64,000 nt of DNA. Origin: Gonatopus flavifemur. Its lineage: Eukaryota > Arthropoda > Insecta > Hymenoptera > Dryinidae. The translations under genes were made by a program, and so were the position numbers. The notes beneath the pieces were generated by a model, which did not search any database, was not told where the DNA came from, and saw only the letters and a program-made list of their open reading frames with translations. Below are positions 47,609 to 57,906 of the stretch, one piece after another. Numbering within the stretch: position 1 is the stretch's first letter; the number at the start of each line of letters is the position of its first letter. The stretch is taken from the NCBI GenBank assembly GCA_018340375.1, contig JAFFJZ010000006.1, positions 14,092,001 to 14,156,000 of the forward strand, in the 5' to 3' direction.

Positions 47609-49569
47609 TTCCTATCCCTTTCTCCGTTTCTCTCTCCAGGTCTCGCTATTGAGTCTCATGGTTTTATCCCATGGCGGAACGATTACTCTGACCACCATAG
47701 TACAAGTCTAGACCTACGTGACCGCACCCCAACCACCGACGTTCTCTGTTCAGAGATCTTCGTATACATTCGTCACACCAATCGACGTTTAGTTATTCCT
47801 AGTCTCTCGACCTCAATCTATGAAAGGTGAAACGATATTTTTCTGATCGTTTTCTGACACGGATACGACACCATACCATATTATCCATACTATCTCAAGA
47901 ATACGTTTTTTTTCCTGACAATTCAGTTCTTCGTGAGATACAAGATACAGCGTGATAACGTTATACGACAGCTTCGACTCGTTTAAAGCTCAACTTTACA
48001 TTCGTATTTATGCGAAATCGAATTTGAGGCACAGCCCCAACGACGTTAACCCAACGCCACTTGTATCGAGGATCGTTCGAGCAATTGTCTTCGTCTCGAA
48101 ATAAAAGATTTGTAATGAAAAGGATTTTACCGCGAGCGAAGTTTTATTTTGTATGTGCAGATAAATTCACGTTCGATAATATAATTCCTCGACGGAACAA
48201 GTTTGAACATGAGTGATTTCCAATCGAATGGTACGTATTATTCACGAGTATTACAAGAGCACCCTACAAGAACGTCACTAATCCAAGGGTAGAATACAGA
48301 TAAGCGATGGTCGAAGGGGAGAGCGATAGAGCCAATTGGATCGGAGTAATGGGCCAATTGGACGCTTGCTTTCCCCTCACCTCAGAATGAATGATGATGT
48401 TTCGAAACATGATTATAAAGCTCGATTCACAGGTACAGGTACAGAACGTGTAGCTACGGACTACGTCCGGTCACCTTCCATCCATCATCGCCACGATTTC
48501 GAATCACTTCGGATAATTTATACCCTCACACGCTCATAATGTTTGGTACTTTGGGGGATTTAAACATTCATACGTTCTTTTCATTCCCACTCGTCGCGTA
48601 GAGACACAATAGACGATCGTTTGGATGAAAGAAAAGAATGACGAGAGTGTAATTTTTCGCTTCATCGCGATGTGAATGCTAATACAATGAAATCGATGTA
48701 TCAGAAATCATATTGCTAGATTCATAGAAGGGGAATTTTATGTCCTTCCATGGTACTTGAAAAATATGTAACGCTGTGTCGTTCCATTTAGGGAGAGAAT
48801 TCATTCACTCGACACAATTTCATCGATCGTTGATCAAGTGTGCCTACGAGTGTATCTACTTGTTAGCTGTATTCTCCTGCAATCAACGTCGAAGTGTATT
48901 ATACATGCATTAGAAATCATTGAATCTCAATTGCATTGAACTAAACAAAGGTTATTCGATCAACATCGAACTACACTGTTCTGAACTAGGCAGATGATAA
49001 TTGAATATTTATTGAAAACCACATTTTTCACGCGTTTCTCCACCCGTCGCATCCCCTGGATAAAAATCCCTGCACTCAAAAAAATATCGTCTAATGATGA
49101 AACGAAGCTGCAAATACTTTCAAACGGGGATTCGTTTTATAACAACACGGGAACCGTCTGAAACGATACCATTTCATTAACACACGACTTCTTCTTGACA
49201 AGACGTGGTGATAAGCCTTATGGTGATAAGACTGGGAGAAAATACTCAAACTTGCTTGCTTAGGAGCAGATTAGAAACATTTTTTCTTGACGTGAGACGA
49301 ATACCGTCTTGTGAGAAGACGGGATTCGTTCCGAAGTTAGACGATTTTCGTTTGCTTATAAAACTACACGGTTATTGTAATAGTGTTCTCGATATTTAAT
49401 GAGGGTGATTCAATAAGTCCGTGACTTTAAAATGAAAAACACTATTTTCTTGTTTTGTTTATTGCAATAAACGGGTTAGCACTCTTTGATATAAAAAGTC
49501 AATACAAGAGAACGTACAAAGACGCGTACGATACAAATACAATATACTCATGCTTTAACCGACAGTTTA

Positions 49570-50566
49570 CCAGGTGTGTAAGTATGAAACCGGAATTTGC
49601 CCATAGGTGGCGCTAGATGTCGATGCAGTTACCGACACATCACGTCAGCGGGGTCTTGTTATTGTATTGATATCCGACAAAGATTTCCAACAAATACGAG
49701 TTTCATTTCAGCAGCATTGTTTATTAGAGATAAACATGTCGAGTTTTGCCAACAAATTACGAACGATTTGCAGACTACTTTTCTATTTTTTTTTGAAGAA
49801 AAAAAAAGCCGAATCGCGTAAAACACAGTGTTTCGAATGGTTCAAACGGTTCAAAAGTGGCGATTTTGACGTCAGGAACGAAAAAACGTGAGACCCAAAA
49901 AAAAAAGTGAAGAGAACTGACTGCAAGCCTTGGACGATGACGACGACGACGCGCAAAACAAACAACAACGGATCCATGAACTCAACGAAAGACAGCAGGA
50001 AAACCGCAAAACATCATGCGAAAATGCTGCTCCAGTTCCAAAAAGAAAGTCATCCATCGAATTAATTGTGACGATGAAAAAAAAGTGGATATATTTCGCT
50101 CAATACTCAACGCTACCGACAACAAATGATCGATTTGGATCGAGTTTTGCGTGAAAAAAAAGCAGAATACCAAAAAAAGACGACACAAGGTGATTTTTGC
50201 TGCATGACGATGCACCAGCACAAAAAAAAAAACAGGTCCAAACGATAGAGTCGTTTCGTTTGGGAGATTTCTCAGCTTCAGCACGCGCCTTACCCTTGCC
50301 CCCATTACTACTTACTTGTTTGTGGGATTGGACACTGCTGAGCAGCGCTTTACTTACTACTTACGAACTGAAATGGAAATGATGATGGCTCGACTGGTGT
50401 GCAAAAAACAGTTTTGGCGCGTTTCCGGAAATTAATCCATTGCCAGAAAAAAAAAAAAAAAAACGGACAACGGACATACAATACTTTGAATATATTATTA
50501 TTATATTATCATTACAATTTTTTTTTTTTCCGTACAAAAATTCCGGTTTCATACTTACACACCTGG
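49570..50566 (+). mobile_element. Mos1-like mariner relic with expanded A runs
   Basis: TIRs CCAGGTGTGTAAGTATGAAA and the inverse TTTCATACTTACACACCTGG are flanked by TA (49568-49569 and 50567-50568). The length of 997 bp is below the roughly 1,286 bp usual for the mauritiana subfamily. Plus-strand fragments in shifting frames show CFEWFKRFKSGDFDV (49832 on), HELNERQ (about 49978), KKKWIYF (about 50077) and LHDDAPA (about 50200), matching the HTH region, linker and two catalytic blocks. The first catalytic Asp block is out of frame. Many A tracts look expanded (49797-49808, 50222-50232, 50446-50462). Not functional. Confidence 0.82.
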
Positions 50567-51923
50567 TAAATCGATTTAAGGAAACACCAAACAATTCCAT
50601 CGACCGATCGAAATTATTTGCTAGTTCACAAGTGCGAGGAGACGGGTCATAATTTCTAAATCTAAATTTCAATTGCATAGGTCTAAATAAAAGCGCTCTC
50701 CTAACTGGTCTACCGGGAATGTTCAAATTAACTTTGCTCAACAATGACTCACAATCAAGAAAACCATTAATTAATTTAAAAAGAAATAGGAGATCATTCA
50801 TTTGTCTTCGCTTTTATTTGAATAATTATTCCCATTTATTTTTTAACATAGTCCCCTTTGAACTCTATACATTTATTAAAGCGGCGCTCAAGCTTTTTTA
50901 TGCCCTCTGAAAAGTAATTTTTATCAAACTCCTCGAAATACTCATTTGTGGCAGCAATTACCTCTTCGCTCGATGAAAATCTTCTACTCGCAAGCCAAGT
51001 TTTCATGTTAGGAAACAAAGAATAATCAGACGGGACCAAATCTGGAGAATAAGGTGGATGAGGAAGTATTTCGTAGCGTAAATCAAATAATTTGGCCGTT
51101 GCAATGGAACTCTCTTGTGAGCTGGTGCATTGTCGTGGTGAAAAAGAACTTTTTTCTTCGCCAGATGGGGTCGATTTTCCTTCAGTATGGCATCAAATCC
51201 ATCTGTAGGTAATGGTTTAATATTATACCAGTTGAGTCCCAAAAAATTGTGGCCATGACTTTTCCGGCTGATTTGACCCGTCTTTGCTTTGTTCGGCGCA
51301 GATTCGCCAGGCTCGGTCCAAATTCGCGACTGATTTGTCGTTTCTGACGTATAATAATGAATCCATGTTTCATCAACAGTAACTTAACGTCGCAAAATCT
51401 CCTTTGGATTACGTTCAAACATGTTCAAACATTGCTCAGAAGCAACCACACGAGCTTGTTTATTATCAACTGTGAGCAAGCGCGGCACCCATCTTGCAGA
51501 TAGCTTCCTCATGCCCAAAAATTCATGTAAAATGTTCCATGTGCATCCTACTGAAATGTTTAGAGCCTCACTAATCTAACGCACTTTCACTCGACGATCG
51601 GCGAATACGATATCATGGACTTTATCGATCATTTTTTGAGTAGTCACCTTTTTTGAGCGACCAAGACGCTCAGCATCACTTGTGCTCTTACGGCCACAAT
51701 GAAATTCAGTGAACCACTTTTGAACCATGCTATGCGATGGAGCAGAGTCTCCATAATATCTCCTGAGCTTTTCTTCAGTTTCGCTGATCGATTTTCCTCG
51801 TGGAAAATAATGTTTAATAAGCACACGAAACTCGCTTTCTTCACTGAGAGAAGTGGAATGTAACGATTACCATGTACAAATAGTAATTGGGGGACACCTT
51901 CGCGAATTTGTTTTTTGATACTA

Positions 51924-52470
51924 CACTCAGAGAAAAATCTGGTTCGCATAACTGGGAGACGTAGTTATTTTTGGCTTGAACCATTCCATCTAGTTGCCGC
52001 AACCAGACTCACGTGATTTTATCTTGTTTTCCTGGTTATTATGATCAGATTTCAGACCACTACAACCATAAATCCTTGACCATGCAAGGATGGCTGCAGA
52101 GAGAAGATGAGAGTGCGCACGGGCACCTGTTCGTTGCTATTGAAACTTCCACCGGCCCTCTGGCGGTTGGATCATGGAAATGATTAGACAGACATTTTAT
52201 TTCGCAATATTACAACACCGCGCATTCCTTTTGTATATTTTTTAATGCGTATGTGATTAAAATTATTTTATTTATCGACACAAAATGCATATGATTTTAC
52301 ATTATTATAATTGAAAAAATTGAAAAATAAGAGAGGGGGTCGGTGTAATCGGTTCCGTGTTCCATCCGATAAGAGGGCGCTTCAATGTTTACTAGCGATG
52401 GAACCCCGGCCGTGCGCACTCTCATTTTCTCTCTGATGGCTGCTGCGACCACGTCGCTTTTTTCTCAGTG
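51924..52470. mobile_element. TIR element nested inside 51842-52625
   Basis: Starts CACTCAGAGAAAAATCTGGT and ends CGCTTTTTTCTCAGTG, with TA on both sides (51922-51923 and 52471-52472). It includes GAACCATTCCATCTAGTTGC and the ACCACTACAACCATAAATCC segment also partly seen at 32398-32462. It is itself interrupted by 52097-52435. No coding content. Confidence 0.78.
52097..52435. mobile_element. hAT-like MITE nested inside 51924-52470
   Basis: The left end CAGAGAGAAGATGAGAGTGC is the near-inverse of the right end GCACTCTCATTTTCTCTCTG over about 26 bp. ATGGCTG (or GATGGCTG, if the terminal G is shared) is repeated on both sides (52089-52096 and 52435-52442), a 7-8 bp target duplication typical of hAT elements. 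It is the innermost and so the youngest layer of the stack. No transposase. Confidence 0.8.
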
Positions 52471-52999
52471 TATGGAGAATCGTAGCAATGTTCATGCACA
52501 TGGGAATGGTTACCATTTACATGAAGATGGATGCCAGATAACGTAGTCGCCATCATCAACTTAGAGATTCTGTCATTCAACTATCATTTTCGCATGGTAA
52601 TGGTTACAGTTCACTTTTCTCAGTGTTCCATGATTTTGTTTACACAATGAAAAACTAAATTCAAATTACTGTAAAAAATTTCCAAACCAACGTACTGACT
52701 TCAAACTTTGTATACGCACTTGAACTAGATGGAACTCTCTTAGAGTATAAAATACGTCACCATCCTCCGAGAAGTCACGGACTTATTGAACCACCCTCGT
52801 ACTGAGGGTTTTGAAATATTACAATGGAGTTCCCTGCTGTTTTCAGTTGTTGTGGATACAATATTGATATTTTCATCAATAAGTTGTACATATATTAATT
52901 ATTTCCATAGGTATAAACAATATAATCACTGAAAAATGATGAGAATATAAAAATAATTCATCGGTGTAAAAGAAGTCCTATGAGCATATAAAATTCACA

Positions 53000-53660
53000 G
53001 ACGATTTTTATGTTTTTTGCGTTGCTAATTACAATTTCGGGGTCAGATTTCTGAAATTCGAAACGGCGAAGAAATTTTGCATAATTGGCCTAATTTCGAC
53101 AAAAATCAGCGTGCAAGGTTTTGTCGAGTGACTGATTACGAATCTGAAGTTGAATTCCTAAAATATTGAACGTTCGAGATGGCGGATTCAGAATGGCTGT
53201 GGAATTTTGCATAATTAGCTGAATTAGGACAAGAATTAGTGTGTTGCTGATCACGGATCTGGAGTGAGGTTTTCGAAATTTTCAAAATTGAAGATGGCAA
53301 CAGAGATGGGCAGAACAGCCTCAATTCAGTTGTTGTACTTAAAATACTTTTTCCTCTCAAGTACTTTCCAATTGGATGTTCAAAATTTCTATTTCATGGA
53401 AATAGAAAAGTACTTGAGGCTGCCCATCTCTGGAAGGCAAGTTCAAAATGATGATGAAATTGTGCATAATTGATTCAATTTTGACGAAAATCAGCATACA
53501 AGGGTTTATGCGATTGCTGATTACGAATTTGAAGTCCAGAATTTTCGGAAATTCAATACGTCGGATTGAAAATTGTGGTGAACTTCCGCATCACTTGTTA
53601 TATTTTGAAAAAAATCAGCATACAAGGCTTCTCGGGACCGCTGATTCTTTGTAGCAGTGG
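53000..53660. repeat. Diverged tandem repeat, ~115-bp unit
   Basis: The blocks TTGCTGATTACGAATCTGAA, AAGATGGC and TTTTGCATAATTGGCCTAAT recur at about 53020, 53130, 53245 and 53515, with ATTTCGACAAAAATCAGCGT between them. The spacing is about 115 bp apart from the hAT MITE inserted at 53300-53432. Inverted versions of the GATTACGAATC block lie at 53815 and 54465. No gene. Confidence 0.65.
53300..53432. mobile_element. 133-bp hAT-type MITE
   Basis: Ends CAGAGATGGGCAG and CTGCCCATCTCTG are inverted, with GCCTCAA/TTGAGGC just inside and AAGTACTT in both arms. The left flank GATGGCAA and right flank GAAGGCAA match at seven of eight bases, an 8-bp target duplication as in hAT elements. A truncated relative is at 30905-31023. 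It inserted into the tandem repeat. Confidence 0.85.
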
Positions 53661-53789
53661 GGGAATAATTTTACTTTCAGTTTCCTCTCTTAGCATAACC
53701 CAGATCTAATGACGAGGACGTGGAAAGTCTTTTGGTCTTGTTATGAAAAATTTGACCGCCATTTTCAAACGCCATCTTGAATTCAGAAA

Positions 53790-54480
53790 ATTACGAAGAG
53801 TCAACTCTAGATTTGTGATCAGCGACTCCACGAATCTTTGTATACCGATGTTCGTCCAAATTCAGGCGATCATGCAAAAGGAGGTGTAAAAAGTGCCGAT
53901 TTTTGCCCATTCGTGCAAAAGTGAATGGTGTATGAATTTGTATGGTTTTTGACGTGCTGAATTCGATAGTAATCATAAAAAACCCGTACACCCACGGGAA
54001 AGTGGAGAAAACCCGAGAAATTGTGTGAAATATACGGTTTACAACAGACACAGTGATTAGGTCTGGTATATTCTCGTGTGAGATTGATTAATAAGGTAAT
54101 CAGGGTATAAGATTTATGATTCCCGTAACGCTGAGTTCGGCAGTGACAACGAGAAACTCAGAAATCCATGGGAAAGTAGACAACACCCGGGATTACCCTA
54201 GTAATCAATCCTACCCAAGAATATATCAGACTTAGTCAATGAGTCTGTTGTGAACCGTACATTTTATACACTTATTTCGGGTTTTCTCCACTTTCCCATG
54301 GATTTACGGGGTTCTCATGGTCACTATCCATACATGGTCACTATAATTCATACACCATTCACTTTTGCACGAATGGGCAAAAATCGGTACTTTTTACACC
54401 GCCTGCTTTCACCACCACTTTGGAAAAATATCTTGGATCTTGAAAATTTTGGAAATCCAACTCCAGATTCGTAATCAGTG
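53790..54480. mobile_element. Large imperfect palindrome, about 310-bp arms
   Basis: Left-arm blocks TTTGCCCATTCGTGCAAAAG (about 53905), AAAGTGGAGAAAACCCG (about 53999) and GGTCTGGTATATTCTCG (about 54061) recur inverted on the right at about 54365, 54275 and 54225. The centre is near 54140. The arms differ by substitutions and short indels. Open frames over both arms are mirror images and not independent genes. It looks like a foldback element adjoining the tandem repeat on its left. Confidence 0.8.
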
Positions 54481-54649
54481 CCCTGAATAACTATAGATTT
54501 ACATACTTCAGAGAATATTAGTTCCATACAATCATGCGTGACTCAAAGGGTTAAGACAGGCGATTCTAATGTTAAAATGGCTTCGTTTCATCATTCAAAT
54601 GGAATACTACTGTGGGCAAAGAATAGCAAGACTTTGTTCATGATTTGAA

Positions 54650-55313
54650 AATTCTCCCCCTCAAAGTAATCCCCCCTGGCCCTAATACACTTGTGCCAAC
54701 GTTTTTTCCAACCCTCGAAACAATTGTTGGAGTCAATTCCCGGAATAGCCTTCAATGCGCATAGCGATTCACGTTTAATGTGTTCAATTGACTCAAAACG
54801 GTTTCCCCGGAGCGGTCGTTTGAGTTTGCTGAATAGTCAGAAGCCACACGGAGCTAAATCAGGCGAATACGGTGGTTGCGGCACGATATTGGTTGAAAAT
54901 TTGGCAAAAAACTCACAAAGAATCAATGCAGTATGCGGAGAATTTTGGAACCAATCGTGCTTTCACTTCTCTTAGGCCCAAATGATCTTTCAAAATGATT
55001 TTCACTGATCCTTTCGATATTTCAACGATGCCAGTAAGGTCTCTGACTGTTAATCGTCGATTCTCAAGCACCAATGATACTTGATTTTATCAACGTGTTG
55101 ATCATCGGTTGACGTTGATGGCCGTCCTGGACGTGGTCCGTCGTCAACGCGTTCTCGACCCTTTTCGAATAATTTGTACTGATCAAAAAGAATTGCTCGC
55201 AACAAACAATTATCACCGAAGGATTTTTGCAACATTCTAAACGTTTCGGCACCAGAAATTTGATTCCGCACACAAAGTTTAATGGAACTTCTTTGTTGAA
55301 TAATTTCATTCAT
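54650..55313 (-). pseudogene. Third mariner-type transposase, internally deleted
   Basis: On the minus strand the N-terminal part starts at 55313 (MNEIIQQRSSIKLCVRNQ) and continues GAETFRMLQKSFGDNCLLRA, FEKGRERVDDGPRPGRPSTS. After a large internal deletion, C-terminal blocks PPYSPDLAPCGF, KLKRPLRGNRFESIEHIKRE and FEGWKKRWHKCIRARGDYFE follow (about 54890-54650). The third catalytic Asp is replaced (APCGF where APCDF is expected; codon at 54845-54843), and the next tryptophan position is a TGA (54839-54837). The middle with the first two catalytic residues is missing. It is a mariner-superfamily lineage distinct from the other two. TIRs were not located. Confidence 0.78.
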
Positions 55314-55485
55314 TCTAAAAATCGCCGAATGCACTTTTTGTACACGGAAAAAAGAAAACAACAATGGTTACTGTGAATCAGAAAAATACATTGAAACTCA
55401 AATTTAATCTATGCAATACTGCGTTTCCCACTCCTCATTACTGTCCAGTCAGCTTTGAGGCATTTTATTACAATACTCATCACTG
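55314..55485. other. Short spacer
   Basis: Contains an isolated ACACGGAAAAAAGAAAACAA at about 55342, possibly a half end of another CACGGAA element. TTACTGTGAAT (about 55369) recurs inverted as ATTCACAGTAACCAGT near 55851, followed by TTTTTTTTCCGTGTG (about 55865). An older element of about 530 bp may therefore surround the MITE at 55486-55780. Confidence 0.4.
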
Positions 55486-55780
55486 CACGGAGAAAATGAT
55501 TTGACGAAAGATTCCCCAAAGTTGAGTAAAACGAAGACATAGTGGCATTTGGATGAGGTTTCAAATTCCATTGACTCCGTTTTACTCGACTGCAGATGAA
55601 AATTCATTTGAATCGTCTCATTATCTTCACAAGTTGAGTATTGTAAAGGAACATTTGTATGAATTTTCATCTGTTGTCGAGTAAAACGAAGTCAATGGAA
55701 TTTGAAACCTCACCGAAATGCCACTATGTCCTCGTTTTACTCAACTTTGGGGAATCTTCCGTCAAATCATTTTCTCCGTG
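55486..55780. mobile_element. 295-bp palindromic MITE, TG flanked
   Basis: Ends CACGGAGAAAATGATTTGAC and GTCAAATCATTTTCTCCGTG are perfect inverse repeats. The arms continue through AAGATTCCCCAAAGTTGAGT, ATAGTGGCATTT and AATTCCATTGACTC with few differences. TG occurs immediately outside both ends (55484-55485 and 55781-55782). Arm identity is high, suggesting youth. It may sit inside an older CACGGAA element (about 55342-55880). Confidence 0.9.
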
Positions 55781-57469
55781 TGTGATCGCGCTGATCCTCA
55801 TTATCCAAGCGTGTCTTCATTTGTTTTTCAACCGATCGCTGTCATTCACAGTAACCAGTAGTATTTTTTTTCCGTGTGCTTCAGAAAGACAAGCGTATAC
55901 TAAACACTAATGATTATTTTGATATGACATTTGGCACAGATGCCACTGACAGTCATATCAAGCTAGAAAAAAAAATATTTCGACGAATGGGTTCTGGCGC
56001 GAAATTTAAATTAAAAAGTCTTACTATTTTTTGCTCACAGTAGTATATTTCCAACGGCTGCCGTCTTATGATAAAAAAAATCATTTCTATGAGTGTAGGA
56101 AATATGTACTCACAAGGAATTTCAGGGTTTCTCTATACATAATATCGAGTACTCCTCATTTGAGTCATAAACGTACGAATTAATTTACAATCAACTAATC
56201 ATATAAACAAATTTATGCGATTCATAGGATAGGTGAACTAATCAATGTGAACGCTGAATTATTAAATATTTCCAATGAAATTCTATTGACATCGACAACA
56301 ATGAAATAGTTACGTACGAGCGTATTAATTAACGTAACAATATATCGAAATTTAATAAGCCCCCTCCTCTTCTTCATCTCGCTTTGATTCCTATCGGTTT
56401 GATCGAAAAAGAAAGACCAAATAACGAGAATCCTCATAATCGCGGTAACTGAGAGTATATGGAGATATATGAAATTACAGTGAAAATTACAACAAGGATG
56501 ATACGATTACTCACTTTTAGATGAATTTCCCATAATACGATCCGCTGCATCAATTTTATAATCTCATCAAAGTATCAACTAGACGAAAACGAAAAGTTCC
56601 GGGTGGAAGTTTGGAGATTTCATTCAGCGCGTAATGTATGCATTGAAGACATTCGATGAATTCATAACATCAGTTTCATAACGCGTCACTTGATTGAAAT
56701 TCTTTCCGAGTTCGAAAGAAACTTGTTGTACTGTGTTCGAGAATCAAATGAAACACAGAGTTTCTTAATTCTGTCACCGTTGTGAAACGGAGAAAAAAAC
56801 CTTAAAAAAGATTGTGAGAGCAGAACAAACTAAAAGAGTTGATATGAGAAGAAGAAGAAGGAGGAGGAGGAGGAGATGCTTCGAGAGGATCATAGACAGG
56901 AAACGTAGGGAAAAAAAGAGACGATATAAGCAGAAGGACGAGGGCAAGGAAAAAAATTGGCTGCAGGTAACGGGATTAAGAGTGCTACTGTACGCCCGTT
57001 ACCAGGATCATCCAGCGAGAAACTTTGCACTTGGCAACTTTTAATGCTTCGCCACGAAATCCTATCCTCTTCATGGCTGTCGCCTCTTTTCTCTTCTTCT
57101 TCTTCATTTTCTCTTTCGACATTTCGCTTTGTCTTTCTCTTCTTCCTCCCCCTCTCGCGCCATCTTTTTTCTCCTGCGTGCATACTTTTGAGACTCCGAG
57201 GGATTTAGCTGAAACGAAGCTTCGTGTAAAGTTTGTCGGCTCGTAAGTGACTATATGAGATTTTGTTTTCTTTCGATTCTTTTTTTTCTCTGTTTCATTC
57301 GTTTACCGTGGGAGTTGCGGTCACGATTTTTTCGGCATGTGTTTCTTTAGTTCTTGTTGAATTCAACTTCATCGCTGATGATATGAATTCTCTCTTTGGA
57401 TCGAAGTGCTGTATGGGAACCAGGTTCCCGTATTTCTTCAGAACAGAAAGTTTATGATGAATATGGTGC
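55781..57469. other. Non-coding region
   Basis: No gene recognised. 56820-57180 is strand-biased: a GA-rich section (AGAAGAAGAAGGAGGAGGAGG-type at 56848) followed by a CT-rich section (57070-57180), which makes overlapping low-complexity frames. 57410-57430 contains GGGAACCAGGTTCCC, a perfect 15-bp palindrome. Confidence 0.4.
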
Positions 57470-57779
57470 ACTGTAAAGAAGATTCACCGGAAGATGTACT
57501 GGACAGGAGTTATTAACCTGTGCATTTACCGGAAAATTTTAGCACATTTGAACTGCAAAAATTCAGTACAAATATTGTGGAATTTCAGCATCAAAATTGG
57601 AAATTTTCAGTACACGAACTGGATTTTTCCAGGACATGGAAGCTGTACTGGAAAATTCATGCTGAAAATATTCATGAAATGCAAGAAAAATTGCTCACAC
57701 AAAGTGATTTTGCACGGTCCTCGTGTTTCAAGATGATTGAGAAACTTGATGGTTCATGTGTATGGACGAAAAGTCGTGT

Positions 57780-57866
57780 CTACCTAACGGGATTTGAACC
57801 TACACTTTTCTACCTGCCCACCAACTGAAACCTAAGAGACCTAAACGATGAGCTATAGAGCGACAT
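57780..57866 (-). repeat. tRNA-like Pol III A/B-box segment
   Basis: Minus strand: CTATAGCTCATCGTTTAGG (A-box-like) then GTAGGTTCAAATCCCG (B box) after about 50 bp. It corresponds to 40785-40872 and is slightly closer to a canonical tRNA A box. Acceptor-stem pairing is absent. Confidence 0.5.
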
Positions 57867-57906
57867 GTTGGGAGGCTGACCCAAGTTGAACTTGAGTTAC
57901 TACATA

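Larger units (their letters stand above)
44515..49401. other. Quiet non-coding region
   Basis: The longest stretch without a definable mobile element. It holds a single B-box-like GCAGGTTCAAATCCC (about 44863) without a convincing A box, a purine-rich (GA)n tract at 46460-46488, and a CCATT pentamer run at 47586-47608. A plus-strand frame of 142 codons at 47402-47830 crosses the pentamer run; it has no recognised domain and an Ile/Tyr/Arg-rich start, so it is not annotated as a gene. The region may be intronic or regulatory. Confidence 0.45.
51842..52625. mobile_element. TIR element splitting the transposase (outer layer)
   Basis: The left end CACTGAGAGAAGTGGAATGT and right end ACAGTTCACTTTTCTCAGTG are inverted, with pairing continuing to ATTACCATG (about 33 bp). 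Without the inner element (51924-52470 and one TA) it is about 235 bp. The left flank is TT and the right flank TT, so the duplication is not the usual TA. It interrupts the mariner gene two codons downstream of its ATG. Confidence 0.8.
50836..52631 (-). pseudogene. Irritans-like mariner transposase, disrupted
   Basis: Minus-strand segments in order: start ATG at 52631-52629, nested insertion, then FRVLIKHYFPRGKSISE, MVQKWFTEFHCGRKSTSD, DRRVKVR, KLSARWVPRLLTV, VTVDETWIHYY, SAGKVMATIFWDS, KKKVLFHHDNAPAH, PHPPYSPDLVPSDYSLFP and finally YFSEGIKKLERRFNKCIEF to the stop at 50836. All three catalytic Asp blocks can be located (DETW, HHDN, PSDY). Lesions are the 784-bp insertion after codon 2, an in-frame TAA just before VTVDETW (near 51385), and frameshifts around 51190-51250 and 51110. 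It belongs with the Himar-like (irritans) or nearby lineages by block sequence; I cannot assign it more precisely. Confidence 0.82.
49402..52799 (-). mobile_element. Irritans-like mariner interrupted by four nested elements
   Basis: The left end GAGGGTGATTCAATAAGTCC is the inverse of the right end GGACTTATTGAACCACCCTC, the TIRs of a mariner. TA follows the right end (52800-52801); the left TA is offset by one or two bases. The transposase reads on the minus strand (start codon at 52631, end at 50836). A second mariner (49570-50566) lies in the 3' part, and a three-layer stack of TIR elements (51842-52625) splits the gene two codons after its start. Removing these leaves roughly 1.6 kb, slightly longer than a normal mariner, so the 3' untranslated side may hold more foreign DNA. 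Confidence 0.8.

Noticed and set aside
47402..47830. Plus-strand open frame of 142 codons
   Set aside because: Crosses a CCATT pentamer run, has low-complexity stretches and no recognised domain, and no splice or promoter context supports it.
56814..57208. Arg/Lys-rich and Phe/Ser-rich open frames on opposite strands
   Set aside because: Adjacent GA-rich and CT-rich simple sequence produces mirror low-complexity peptides.
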